Assembly: GCA_030015575.1 (NCBI GenBank)
Contig: CM057337.1
Coordinates: 290,990,044-291,054,043, forward strand
Length of the DNA stretch: 64,000 nucleotides
Source: Agapanthus africanus
Lineage: Eukaryota > Streptophyta > Magnoliopsida > Asparagales > Amaryllidaceae
Direction: 5' to 3'
Shown: piece after piece, positions 52,367 through 64,000 of the stretch
How the letters are laid out: the number at the start of each line of letters is the position of its first letter
Position numbering within the stretch: the stretch's first letter is position 1
Position numbers and translations under genes: made by a program
Notes under the pieces: generated by a model
Seen by the model: only the letters and a program-made list of their open reading frames with translations
Told to the model about the DNA's origin: nothing
The model's database searches: none

Positions 52367-55300
52367 ATCTCCCACTTGCACTCAAGGCTAATTATTGCGA
52401 TGTCGCATACTCACAGCCCGTGTGATACCGAACACCCAACGCCTCTACTAGTCAGTCTCACAAAACTCGTTTGCGAAACTATTGCGTTCGAGGATGAGCC
52501 TCAGTAAGTGGATCCACCTTGATGTTTCTTTCTATGTCTCTCTATATCTCAAGTTCGCGGAGAAAACCATCTCCCGAAATGAGCAATACCTGTCTTAGAA
52601 TGTGTCTGGATGTCTGATGGGACCTAGTTCATAAATGAACTCCAAATCCAAACTTCTTAGACTGTATCGTCAACTGAACTTAATCAGTATCCTGCGCCAT
52701 GCCTCCCTCAGGATTGCCTTGGACCACCTGTCCAAAATACTGCCCCTCGTCAGAAGGAAAACTATAACTCTGACAACCTCCTTGTCTTCCATGTCACCTT
52801 GGAAGCCTGGAATGATAACTGTCTCCCGAAAGAGGCCGTCGTTATCATATCCCTAGAACATCCACTTATGTTCTAAAACTGCTTCCAGCTGTTTCTCCAG
52901 GATTGGATTAATGTCAACTTATTGCATCTAGTGCAAGAGCAACATCTGGTGTGGTACTTGACATCTCATGATTGACTCAATTGCCTAAGCAAATGATCTG
53001 CCAATCATGCACATCCCTCTCTACTTTAGTCTATAAGGCACCTTTAGAGAGGGTGACTCCATCACCTGCAGGTACACTACCGTGCCAGGAGTCGTCCATT
53101 CTAAATACTCTTAGAATGCTGTCTAAGTACCCTTAATTGGGAAACCACCCAAATCTAGATCTATAACAATAGATCTAGTAACCAGTATGTCTGTTATAAT
53201 GTCCAAGTCCCATGTGGAGAAACCACTGTGTGACGACCAAAGTATGACCGATTGTAGTATAGGAATATCACATCCTACTCTGTGTATGTCATCCAAATAC
53301 CATGACATCACACCCTACTACCTTCTCAACAGATCCATCCCATATTCTGATGAAGTCAAACCTATGACTGTCACATCAGAAATTGATGATCTATCTCCGC
53401 TACATCTGCTTTAGTCTATAAATGGACATAAGCCACCTGTCCACCAATGCTTCCGCTGCTCCCACTGATCACGACAACCCTCTGGCAGAGTCATATAGAC
53501 GTACACTTCTAAATCCAGTTTAGAACGACGCTATACTCATCCTCCTGCCGGGTCTCACAGTCTGGAACAACAGCAATGGCAAGTGTGGGTAAATAAGAAC
53601 CTCCCTGCCACCGTCCTTGAGCATACCGAAGTACCTCTCGGGTGCCTGAGGTTACCCACTTTATCTGCGGAGTGGCCAATGGAATGTTAATCCAGATTGA
53701 ATCTTTAGGTTCCTATCAAATCTTCAGTAATCGTTTGCGGTTCTGGAATCACTTCCAGTTCTACCATACTCCCACTACTGTTTTCTGAAAAATCCATTTT
53801 TATTAAAACTGTGGCGAGTTAAGAACAATATCACTATTGATCTTCCAGATGGTAGAAAGTCAACCCTCGTCATAGCCTGGGTCAACCCACAAACAGCCAT
53901 TACAGAAACATGCCTTGAGTTGTCCAGTGTCTAGTTTTAATCATAAGCCGGACAACTCCCCGTACCTTAACAACGTTAAGATATGAACTGTTCTATATCC
54001 AATATAGAAACAGAGACACTGATTTAATTGAACCAGATTCAAAACATGCAGCTGTATCCAGTGCATGTCAACTAAATGGAAGGAGGCCGATCAGCGTTAC
54101 TCAACTTAGGAATGCTTCCAATTATGAGTAACCTGAAAGAGAAGCAAGTTCTCTTAATCACTACTATCAACTAAATACCATACACAAGTATCTACATCTT
54201 CGATCACTTTGAAGAATCCCGATACTTGCAATACCTGGTTCTCTACTTTATTCAAATACCAATAACTTCTCAAAATTCGGACTCTGTGTTTCCATGAAAC
54301 ACTTGTCTAAAAACTAGAGAAGTCATATGTAAACCGAATATAGTACGAGGACCAACCCCTCTGTCCTGATGGACCTTGGACAACATACAATACTCTGTAT
54401 AAGTCCATTGAGTCTGATAACTCATTCACTGTGTGTCGTAGGTTGAAAACTGTACTTATTGGTAAGAAGAATTACACCGCTGTTTAATGCTCCTTACCTA
54501 ACCATCCACTGATATAGGTAAATGTCATAGACATAATTTCAAAAGGTATATCTCACTCTATGAAAATAGACGTACAGATATATCAATTTGAAATTGGTAC
54601 ACAACAGCGGATATTCAAAACCAAATATTTGCCGTCCGGCAAACAACCCAGGTGACTTCCTCAAATATCACCGATTACAACGAATCCCGATATAATGAGG
54701 ATGATCACCTAATTCCCAATAACTTACTCCCACTCATCATCTGTAAAACCATACAGATGTGAGAATCATACCTGGTAAATACATACCCTGGAGCAAGTGT
54801 CTAATTGGGAAATCAGTTTTCCTTTAACTGTACACAGTGAAACTGAAACATTGAAATGTTTCGATGGGGTATCCCGGTATTCCTAGTAATGCCTCTTCCA
54901 GATTCACGAATGTAACCGTATAATTCTTTGCCACCTCTCCAAATCCCTTTATATGTCTTTAGTCATTACCTTCTGCACACCCCTTAGGCCAAATGGTTTT
55001 CTTCCTTCCCTACCGTTTGGCACCAGCCTATGGTTTGGAAGAAGACTATCCAATAAGCATAATGGGTGTACTGTCCTAATCCTAGGAGCACTCGCAATGC
55101 GAGAGAAGGTGAGGATAAAAGACAACCGAATAAACCTTATTCCTATTTCTCCTGAACCAGGATCCATCCCCGAACTGGAACAAGTTCCTTTCGAGTTCGT
55201 ATATAACCATACGATGGAATATCCAATAAACTGTGGATCTTCGTAATGATACGGAGTGTCCTTGAGAAATACAAAGGTGATTTAGGATTGGCGAAGAAAT

Positions 55301-55795
55301 ACTTGGTTTGGTCGTGAATAGCAGTCACAATTTACTTTGCCCTCTTACTAATCCCTTGATATACCTTTACTTAATACCTTCTGTACACCACTGTTAGGCT
55401 AATTGGTTTTCTTCATTCCCTACCGGTCGGCACCTGCCTATGGTTTGGAATAAGACTATCCAATTTGTGTAATAGGTGTACTATCTCCTAAACCAAGGAG
55501 TACTCGCAACCTGAGAGAACGTAAAAGGAAAAGACAACTGAATAGTCCTATCCGTTTTCTCCAGAACCTGAAACCATCCTCGAATAAATTCCTTCGAGTT
55601 CGTAGATAACCATACGATGGTTTTGTCCAATGGAAGTAGACATTCGTAGTAATACGGGGTGTCCTGGAGAAAAAAAAAATAGGAGTGGCAATGAGGTTTG
55701 CAACTCTGACAATCCAAAAGCCAGTGTTTAAGAAGGTTCGGTTAATTTGGTCTCTGAGTCATAGTCTTAGGGTCGGGTCAATGGGTCGCTGCCAA
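52367..55795 (-). pseudogene. Co7 fossil gag-pol
   Basis: The PPT (52367-52383) is followed by relics of pol in Co1 order. RT remains as YLDDIHRVGCDIPILQSV (53311 downward). No long frame; the former gag start near 55775 is not ATG. Co7 and Co5 share the YLDDIxRVG sequence, the lost gag start and a direct duplication (54900-55560). I call this non-coding passenger sequence. Confidence 0.85.
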
Positions 55796-56089
55796 AGAGA
55801 GAGAGAAAAGAAACACTCAGCGTGCACTCTACCCTAGATCAGAATGGTTACCAATTTATCTAATCTGGAAACCTCCCACTGTCACCTCAAATTCTCCTCC
55901 AAACCTGAAAGAAGAATTAGTCGGGGTCACCCGAGGAGTAAACTAACTCATAAGTGGGAATCGGGATCCAACTATCATCGCATGATAACGTGACGGAATC
56001 CGCTCACGCTATCACACTCCAGAAGGTATGCGCATATCTGGCAAGTTTCAGTTCTTTTGAAACTCCCGATGTGATTTTTACCCCATGCT

Positions 56090-56299
56090 CTTATGACCTT
56101 GACTTTGGCCAACAAATCATAAGTCACATGTCAAGTTCTACCCGTCATTCTCCAGGTTAATTTGAATCCACCCGTACCTACCGTTGACTTTGGCCAACAA
56201 GGCAGTACGACTGTTCCAAACCAACTCATCTATCTATGCTGCATATGAATACCCAACAGCTACCAAACACTGTGCCTTGACTTTGGCCAACAAACACAG
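56090..56299 (-). ncRNA. Co7 triple stem-loop leader motif
   Basis: Stem-loops at 56090-56123 (CTTATGA/TCATAAG), 56173-56209 (CGTAC/GTACG) and 56270-56299 (CTGTG/CACAG), all around the apical TTGACTTTGGCCAA. The lower stems differ from each other but each pairs. A cis element of the leader. Confidence 0.78.
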
Positions 56300-56404
56300 C
56301 TTGAATACTATTGACTACCCATATGAAACGACGGAGGGCTACGAATGGTTTCTGGCAAAAACCTTTAACGTAATGAACTTGATATCGTTGAAGGAACGGA
56401 TAAC

Positions 56405-56680
56405 TTTTTTTAAAATATAGTGACGAAAACCTTTGCTAAAGAGGTCACTCCCGGTGAAGGGATCTCGGCTCTTTCCTCGTAGAATGAGGTGCAGGATATT
56501 CCAAATGAATACCACGGTGCAAAGCAAAAGTAATCGGCTATAGTGAAGTTAATGCCCTGACGCAAACTTTTGTCCAAGGCGTCACTCCCGGTGAAGGGAT
56601 CTCGGCCCTTGCCTCGTCGACTGAGGAGCAGGATATTCCAACTGAATACCACGGTGCAAAACAAAAGTGAACGTCCTTGC
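56405..56680 (-). repeat. Two tandem leader units with hairpins, Co7
   Basis: Two units each containing CACTCCCGGTGAAGGGATCT and a CCTCGT-type hairpin (CTCGTAGAATGAGG; CTCGTCGACTGAGG). Counterpart of 39391-39655 in Co5. Confidence 0.8.
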
Positions 56681-57820
56681 AATAACAGCTTTTTGAAAAG
56701 TGTCCAACAACATCAGATTAGGTTTGTTTTTAACTTGCATTGATCCGAATCAACGCAGTCCCATCAAGTGATCACACCACAAAGAACAAAAATATACTGA
56801 TGTACGTATATGCCATCCGCATTCGCCACTGGGTCCCGTCATTACCCATTAGGATAGCTAACTAACGACAGAGCGGGGACTGGACTAGCGCGGATGCAAA
56901 ACATATACAACATCTACTAATATATAGCAATATATTATATTTCGCTCAAGGCGTGATAAAATGCAACATCACAGAAATGTACAGCATCACAGAAAAATAC
57001 AGATATCTGGGATCCCCGGGTTGCACAGAGCCACTACTGAAACCCGACGTTTCCCTGGTCGTGTGGATAGCCTGTGCAATGAAATCCTAGACCCCTACGG
57101 GCGCGGCAAGTTACCCGCCAAAACCTGAAGCGAGGCAGCCCCCTTCAGCACCGTGAATGGACCACCCAGCACTTCACGGAATCCGGTAACTTGGGCACCC
57201 CTCCTGGGTCAACCTGTACCCCCTACGAGTGCGGCGAATAGCCCGCCAATCCTGGAGTGAAGCCCCCTCCGTCTCAATGCCATGAGATGCGGGCTTGTTG
57301 CCCTCTAAAACCCGGCTATCGGTGCACCCCTCCGCGGGGTAATCCTAGTACAGAAAGTAAAATATACATACAACGGGTACATCGACCGCAACCTGGTCGT
57401 GTCCCAAAATAATAATACAAACAGGCAGTGACGGCAGTCCACATGTCGGACGCTCGCCCCGCAATATCAAATGTACATAATACAACAAAACTGTACTAGC
57501 ATTGCAACCAGGCTATCCCCCACGACTGATCCGCAACATCACAGCAATACAAAGAACATCAACGTGAAGGTCACGTTCGCAAATCCGTCTAACCGGGCTA
57601 TAGCAGCTAGACAGGATTTACCGATCAAGTGACATTCACGGTCGCAGATATATTGTAAAAAAAACTGTGAACTAATGTATTTAAAATGTCCGATCGATCA
57701 AAAAATTACCAAGTGGGCCCCAAAGTACTACTGTAGCACATCAAGAAATTCTGGGCCCAAAAATAATATTCTAGAAACCCTATTTTCACCTCAGGAACAT
57801 TCTGCAAAAGTTTGGGGGAC

Positions 57821-57897
57821 TGAACAGTTAAAGTCGCGGTGGAACCGCGGCCCAAGCATGGGTTTGGCCGCGGTTCCGCGGTGGTTTGGACTGTTCA
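57821..57897 (-). repeat. GC-rich hairpin in Co7 leader
   Basis: Outer stem TGAACAGT/ACTGTTCA (57821-57828, 57890-57897). Inner perfect stem GGAACCGCGGCC/GGCCGCGGTTCC (57841-57852, 57866-57877). It begins 184 nt after the PBS. Confidence 0.9.
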
Positions 57898-58080
57898 CGA
57901 GCCCAAATTTTCACAGAACTCTTAAAATGTTCTACACATCATTCTGAAACAACCTGAAAATTTTTTGGACTTCAAAAAATTTCGACAGAAACTGATGTGA
58001 AGAAAAATACGGTTTTTGGAAAATTGTTCGATCGAAAATGTAAAGCACATTAGACAAAGCTAGACTATGTTAATGGCGAG

Positions 58081-58092
58081 GCTCTGATACCA
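58081..58092 (-). other. Co7 primer-binding site
   Basis: Minus strand TGGTATCAGAGC, one base from the LTR at 58094. Confidence 0.93.
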
Positions 58093-58093
58093 C

Positions 58094-60233
58094 TGTAAGT
58101 GCACGGCGGCGCCCCGGCCGTCAATCCGACGGCCAAATGCGGAAGCGGTGATAAACTTTAATTTTGCAAACTAGCAAACCAGCACCACCGCGCACTAAAC
58201 ACCCGGATCGGGCCATTAAACTAGATCTAGCTAACTACAAGACGGGTTAGAGATATACCGAGTGATCCGAGTCCTCCGGTCTTCTCGTCGTCGTCGCGAT
58301 CTCTTGCGGAAACTCCGGTCGTCACCTCCTCGCCGGAAGGGCACCACATCGCCTGCATCTTTTACGGGCTCCCGCCACTATACCGAGGCAACTCGGGCAC
58401 GAAGCTGGCAAGTCGACGTGCCCAAGATTTGCTGTAGGCTAGTGTAGAGTCTTTGTCTTTTTGGGGTTTAGTTGCCATGGAGGATGGAGGAATCAAGAAT
58501 GGACTTTGGAGTGAGGTAGAAGAATTTGTGTAACATGCAAATTGAGATGATCAAATTTTCCTCATACAAAATGAAACCTCTCTCTCCCTCTCCCTCAATG
58601 TGTGGCCGGCCCCCTTTTTTTGGGAAATGGTTGTGGAGTGAAAGCATAATACAAGAGGGAGGTGAGTGTAGTAAAAGGTGGAGGGTGACCACATCCAAAC
58701 ACCATGATAACAATGTCATCTCCAAATCTAATCAACTCTAACCACCATTAAAGCAAAAGAAAAGATGGAAAAAGAATATAATGATGATGGTCATATCATA
58801 ATCTCACAAATGCAAGAAAACCCCTCCAAAAATGTTATTTGCAAACTTGCAAATAACCCCCTCCATCGGAAAAGTCCGGCCGGGAAAGAACAAAGGAAAA
58901 CCGGCCGGAACGGAATGCAAACTGGCAACTCCAGAAAACTGGTCCCGTAATAAATTACAGGAAAACTCCGCTACTGCATATACATGCCCGCATTTGTATT
59001 CCGACCGAAATACAAATGCAAAGAGACAAAACTACACTATATAATACTAGGATCCGGCTCAAACCAAAGCCGGCTAGTAAAACCTGTCCGATCACGATCC
59101 GTGCAATACCGCACGTATCTGATCGAACCCTGCCATATCTCCATACGGCCTCTACAGCGTTTCGCCCGAAAGCTTGAGTAACTGTAAGTGTGGTGGACTC
59201 TAAAGACTCGTCAATACTATGGCTGTGGATTTAACCACTAGCACGTCAGAGGTATTAGCCATACGTGACGGGCCACCAGCTATTGACCAAAAGGGACGTC
59301 GATGGGCGAACTCATCCTGACACCCTACTGAGCCTGTCAGTGACAATATCCGTACAGACCGGTCCGTTCGTCTATGAGCATCGCATGGCGGGCCTAGGGG
59401 GTTGGTAAAAGTCAGACCCCCAAAAGCGGTACAAGTCGTGTCGGAGTGTAGCCCAGAACACCCTGAGATACTACTGGAATACTTACCAGTAAATCTCCTG
59501 TATTGGCCAAGGACTTCGTGTAATGGCTCTCCTAGACACAGCGCGACCTCACCCCCAATACCGGGAGAGACGAACCCCTGAAGATCCGCTCACTGCCTCC
59601 ATGTGGCTCGGGACTATACCCAACTAAAACCTGTTTGCACGTCTCCTTTGAGCGTGGTAGGGTAGTAATCAAAGTACAGTGGGAACTCACACGAGACAAA
59701 TGACGATCCTCAGGTCGATGAACTAACCTGTACACATGTCACCAGGGAACTGCTATCTGACGTCAGGTATAAGTCCAACTAGCATGTTCCCAGCGAGTCC
59801 TGTCCGGTGTACTCATAACCCAATGAGCACCTGTATACATCTTAGGTGAACCAACTGACACCAGTGGCTTGTGAGACCGGCCACCGCCCCTCGTCGGGGT
59901 CTCGACTGTATACACTAGTCTACTCTGGAGAATCGATGCCATGTCTCGAAACTCCCACGACTAGGGACCTTTTAAGGATGTGCTTATAGACTACCAGCTC
60001 CCACGTATACGATCGCCCTCATACTGCTGGCAGTCAAGCAAGAATCCTAGGGGCTCTATCAACGTGTAATAGCGACCTGTAAGGTCTCTGAAGCAGTACA
60101 CGATGATAAAGGTAAACCCGATAGCATACTATCATCTCGAGTAAGACTGTCCTACTGGGACAGGTCCTCCCTCAATCATTGCAATCACGTGCCTGTGATC
60201 CAATAATTGACTCTGAGGGCACTATCTCCAACA
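58094..60233 (-). repeat. Co7 5' LTR
   Basis: 2,140 bp, nearly identical to 50225-52366, with the same palindromes (58834-58857 and others). Ends before AAGAA at 60234-60238. Confidence 0.94.
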
Positions 60234-60238
60234 AAGAA

Positions 60239-61171
60239 GGCCGATGAGGAAACTCATCCGAACTCCCACTGAGCCTGATGTGACAATCTCCGTACAGTCC
60301 GGTCTGTTCGTCTAAGACTATCGTATATCAAGCTTAGGGGGCGGCAAGTATCAGTCCCCTAATAGCTGTATAAGTCATGTCGGAGCGAAGCCCATTACAC
60401 CCTGATAATCTACTGGAACCCACCAGTATATCTCGCTTGCCCTGGCCAGGGACTTTGCGTAATGGCTCTCTGACACAGTGCGATATCATCTCCCAATACC
60501 GGGAGAGACGAATCCTATCTAACCTCCACTGCCTCCAAGTGCTCGGGATTGCACCCAACTGCTATCTGTTTGCACGACTCCTTTGAGTCGTGGTAGGGTA
60601 GCAATCTAAGAACAGTGGGACACACTCGAGGCGAAGTATCAGTGTCAAGTCTGCGGACTATGCTGTACTCATGTCACCTGGGAACTGTTAACTGACGATG
60701 GGTATAGTACCAACCAACAGTTCCCCTATGAGTCCTATTCGGTGTACCCGTAACCTAACGAGCACCTGTGTACTATCTCCAGTATGACGTACTGATGGCA
60801 ATGGGACAGGCCATCTCCCCAACTGGGATGAGAAGCGTACACACTAGTCTACTCTGGAGTATCGATGCCCTGTCTCGATAATCCTACGACTAGGGACATG
60901 TATAGGATGTTGCTTATAGACTACCCAACCCCCACTAGTGTGACTGCCATCACAACGCTGGTAATCAAGCAAAGAACCTATGGGCTCTAATAATATGTAT
61001 ATGTGATACGTCACAAGAAACATATGCACATATTAAAGTAGACTCAAACCAAGTAGCATACAACCATTTTTAGCAAGACTGTATACATAAATGAGAATAT
61101 CCCAAGCTTCCATTAAGTAATATACAATCTAGTATGATACAATAATGGCCCCTAGGGCATATACACTAACA
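60239..61171 (-). repeat. Co6 3' LTR, proximal part
   Basis: Minus strand opens TGTTAGTGTATATGCCC. Contains the U3 inverted repeat GGAGTATCGA/TCGATAATCC at 60856-60884. The PPT follows at 61172-61189. Confidence 0.88.
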
Positions 61172-61185
61172 ATCTCCCACTTGCA

Positions 61186-63960
61186 CTAGGGCCATGAGCT
61201 GGCATATCGTAGACCTATCATCTCAAATAGCCTCTCGAACTGCGTCTGAGGAAGGGCCTTAGTGAATGGATCAGCAATGTTAATCTCTGTCTTTACTCTT
61301 TTCACCTCGATCTCCCGGCGATCGATGATCTCCCTGATCAGGTGATACCGCCTTAAGATGTGTCTGGACTTCTGATGGGTCCTGAGTTCCTTCGCTAAAG
61401 CTATAGCGCCGTTGTTGTCACAATACAGAGGTATTGGATCAACACTGGTAGGAACCACCTGAAGTTCTGTGAGGAACTTCTCATCCAGACAGCTTCTTTT
61501 GCGGCATCGCAAGCAGCTATGTACTCCGCTTCTATTGTTGAGTCAGCAACGGTCTCCTGTTTGGAATTCTTCCAACAGACCGCCCCTCCATTGAGGGTAA
61601 AGACATAACCCGACATGGATTTGGAGTCATCTTTGTCACTCTGGAAGCCGGAGTCGGCAAAGGCCTTAATCTGGAGGTCTTTTCCGCCATACACCAAGAA
61701 CATCTCCTTAGTCCTCCTCAGGTACTTGAGAATGTTCTTTACTGCTATCCAATGATTCTCCCCTAGGTTTGCTTGATACCGGCTTACTACGCTCAATGCG
61801 TATGCTACATCTGGTCTGGTACATAACATCGCATACATTATAGAGCCTACCGCTGAAGCGTAGGGTATAATCGACATGCGATCCCTTTCCAAATCAGTCT
61901 TGGGAGACATATCTTTGGAGAGGGTGATTCCGTGACAAGCCGGTAGGTTACCGCGCTTAGAATCTTCCATACTGAATCTTTTCAATATGGTGTCTATGTA
62001 CCTGGACTGTGAAAGTCCCAACATCCTCTTTGATCTATCACGATAGATCTGGATCCCCAGAATGTAGGTGGCATCACCCAGGTCATTCATGGAGAATTTA
62101 TGTGACAAGAATCGTTTGACTGACTGTAACATAGGAATATCATTTCCTATTAGGGGAATGTCATCCACGTACAAGACGAGGAATACTACAGCTCTCCCTG
62201 CAATCTTATTGTATATGTATGGTTCATCTGGATTTTTGATAAAGTCAAATTCTTTGACAGCATCATCAAAACAGATGTTCCAACTCCGCGATGCCTGCTT
62301 TAGTCCATAAATGGACTTAAGCAGCTTGCATACTTTACCGCTGCTCCCACTCTGAATGAATCCTTCTGGCTGATCCATATAGACGCTCTCTTCCAAATTT
62401 CCATTTAGAAAGGCCGTCTTTACGTCCATCTGCCAGATTTCATAATCGTGGAAGGCAGCAATAGCAAGAAGGACCCGAATGGATTTAAGCATAGCTACTG
62501 GAGAAAAAGTTTCGTCATAGTCCAAACCAGGTCTTTGACGGAAACCCTTTGCAACAAGTCTAGCTTTATAGGTTTCAACCTGTCCATCTACACCAATCTT
62601 CCTTCTGAAAATCCATTTGCATCCTACAGGTTTTACCCCATCTGGAGCAATGTCCAAAGTCCATACTTTGTTAGTGTACAAGGACTCCATTTCGGTCCGC
62701 ATTGCATCCAGCCATTTTACCGAATCACCGCTCTGAATGGCTTGCTGGAAGCTAGTCGGCTCATTATAGTCAATAGTGCAATTCTCTCTATCCCCGTCTA
62801 TGAGAAAACCGTAGTATCTCTCGGGCGGATGAGATTGCCTACTACTTCTGCGGAGTGGCGCTGGGATGTCCCTTTCTTCTGAAACTTCTGGTTCTACCAT
62901 ACTTTCAGTAACAGCTTGTGGTTCTTGAATTTCTTCTAGTTCTATTGCGCTCCCACTCTTCTGATTTTCCAAAAATTCAGTTTCCAAGAAGCGGGCATGT
63001 TGAGAAACAAAGACCTTTTGTTCCTCTGCGTAATAGAAACAATATCCCATGGAATTCTTTGGATATCCCACAAACTTACACTGTACTGAGCGTGCCTCGA
63101 GCTTATCCGCATGCTGCTTTTTTTACAAAAGCTGGACATCCCCATGTCTTAATATACTTAAGACAGGGTTTCTTCCCACTCCACATCTGATATGGTGTGG
63201 TAGGCATAGTCTTGGTTGGAACTCGGTTCAAAAGATATACAGCTGATTCTAGTGCATATCCCCAGAATGACTGTGGTAACTCAGCGTTACTCATCATGGA
63301 ACGAACCATATCTAATAAGGTTCGATTCCTCCTTTCCGATACACCGTTGTGTTGTGGTGTGTATGGAGGAGTAAGCTGAGAGAGAATTCCATTCTCTTTT
63401 AAGTAACCTACGAACTCGGCACTTAAGTATTCATCACCTCGATCAGATCTCAGTGTTTTTATACTCTTGCCTGTTTGTTTTTCCACTTCATTCTTGTATT
63501 CTTGGAATTTCTCAAAAGCCTCAGATTTATGCTTCATCAAGAAGACATATCCATACCTAGAGAAATCATCCGTAGAAGTAATGAAGTAGGAATAACCACC
63601 TCGCGCATGTGTAGACATTGGACCGCACACGTCACTGTGTACGAGTCCCAAGAGCTCGCTTGCTCTTACCCCGTGTCCAGTAAACGGAGTCTTTGTCATC
63701 TTTCCCATGAGACAAGATTCATAAGTAGCATAAGATTGATATTCGAACGGATTCAAATATCCTTCTCTATGTAACTTAGTTAACCTTCTCTCATTGATGT
63801 GACCTAGTCTACAATGCCATAAGAAAGCCTGATTTAATTCCGGAGACTTTCTTTTAAGTGTGTTCTGGACACTGAAAATTTGAGCTTGATTTAATACGTA
63901 TATTCCGTTTTCTAATGTACCTGACCCAATCAGATCTTGATTTAGGTAGATGTGAACCAC
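61186..63960 (-). pseudogene. Co6 pol (integrase, RT, RNase H), nearly intact with two frameshifts
   Basis: Three overlapping frames. 63960-63103 holds the pre-integrase domain (LWHCRLGHINERRL; the expected CxxC reads YESC, losing one Zn ligand) and integrase with HSDVCGP, RSDRGDEY and GVSERRNRT, the full D, D, E set. A frameshift near 63105-63125, at a run of eight T, breaks it. 63071-61401 holds the linker, RT (DVKTAFLNG, YVDDIPLIGND) and RNase H (FADSGFQSDKDD, EAEYIAACDAAKEAVW). A second frameshift near 61490 leads to 61512-61186 (LYCDNNGAIALAK, HILRRYHLIREI, ADPFTKALP) and ends RYASSWP. Very close to Co1 in sequence. Probably a recently disabled autonomous copy. Confidence 0.92.
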
Positions 63961-64000
63961 ATCTCTTGTAAAAGAAAAATCATATCCTTCCTTAGAAAGT

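Larger units (their letters stand above)
55796..58080 (-). other. Co7 leader with structured modules
   Basis: In RNA order: GC hairpin (57897-57821), two copies of the block with CTACGNGNGCGGC (about 57350-57090), tandem hairpin units (56680-56405), ACGATATCAAGTTC (about 56385), three stem-loops (56299-56090) and a GA tract. No gene. The leader is much better preserved than the adjoining coding relics. Confidence 0.8.
50225..60233 (-). mobile_element. Co7: non-autonomous copia element with fossil pol
   Basis: 10,009 bp with LTRs of 2,142 and 2,140 bp that are nearly identical by eye, PBS 58081-58092, PPT 52367-52383 and TSD AAGAA on both sides. It is of the same LTR family as solo LTR Co3 and related to Co5. 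The coding part is dead and shares defects with Co5, yet the LTR identity indicates recent insertion. Confidence 0.94.
49237..64000 (-). mobile_element. Co6: copia element, 3' half only in window
   Basis: 3' LTR in two pieces (49237-50224 and 60239-61171, 1,921 bp without Co7), PPT (61172-61189) and a nearly intact pol to the window end. Inserted in the Co4 5' LTR. Gag, leader, 5' LTR and right TSD lie beyond 64000. Confidence 0.9.

Noticed and set aside
62448..62882. 144-residue + strand ORF
   Set aside because: Antisense shadow of Co6 reverse transcriptase, same pattern as the shadow over Co1 RT.

Overview
This is a flowering-plant nuclear window made almost entirely of LTR retrotransposons. 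I see no host gene, tRNA, rRNA or CRISPR array. The evidence is the plant-type primer-binding sites (initiator-Met type for the copia elements, TGGCGCCGTTGCCGGGGA for the gypsy elements), LTRs of about 2 kb, 5-bp target duplications and plant-type copia and Athila polyproteins. The species cannot be named. It looks like gene-poor, probably heterochromatic DNA of a eudicot with a large genome.

Layout. I use working names: GyA and GyB are Athila-like gypsy elements, Co1 to Co7 are copia elements. (1) 1-4757: GyA on the + strand: an extra ORF of the 'putative plant transposon protein' type (235-1191), two polypurine tracts, an LTR (2608-4016), a PBS and part of the leader. (2) At about 4757 GyA is joined head-on to GyB on the - strand: protease and gag 3' part at 4759-6809, gag 5' part, leader, PBS and LTR at 27836-30865. 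(3) GyB gag was split by Co1 (6810-27830, TSD CATTG). Co1 pol was split by Co2 (9078-19485, TSD TCAGG). The right LTR of Co2 was split by the solo LTR Co3 (16165-18384, TSD CATTA). This is a four-level nest. (4) 31200 onward: Co4 (- strand, old) holds Co5 (35903-45477, + strand) in its pol. The right LTR of Co4 was split by Co6 (from 49237, running past the window end). The LTR of Co6 was split by Co7 (50225-60233, TSD AAGAA).

How they work together. Only Co1 has a full-looking gag-pol, broken solely by the Co2 insertion. Co6 has a nearly intact pol with two frameshifts. Co2, Co5 and Co7 carry wrecked coding regions between LTRs that are still similar or nearly identical, so they look like non-autonomous elements moved in trans by Co1/Co6-type proteins. 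What they keep is non-coding: LTR core motifs, the PBS, the PPT, and a GC-rich hairpin (core CCGCGGAACCGCGG) at a nearly fixed distance after the PBS. Most also keep a long leader with repeated stem-loop modules whose lower stems covary. Related GC hairpins occur in GyA and GyB, both after the PBS and upstream of the LTR TATA box. The GyB LTR promoter also carries seven perfect CArG boxes in a regular array.

The most interesting signals are the leader RNA structures shared by autonomous and non-autonomous elements, the GC hairpin shared by two retrotransposon superfamilies, the CArG array, and the Co5/Co7 lineage that has carried the same dead pol through more than one transposition. All alignments were made by eye; folding, identity values and family searches were not run.
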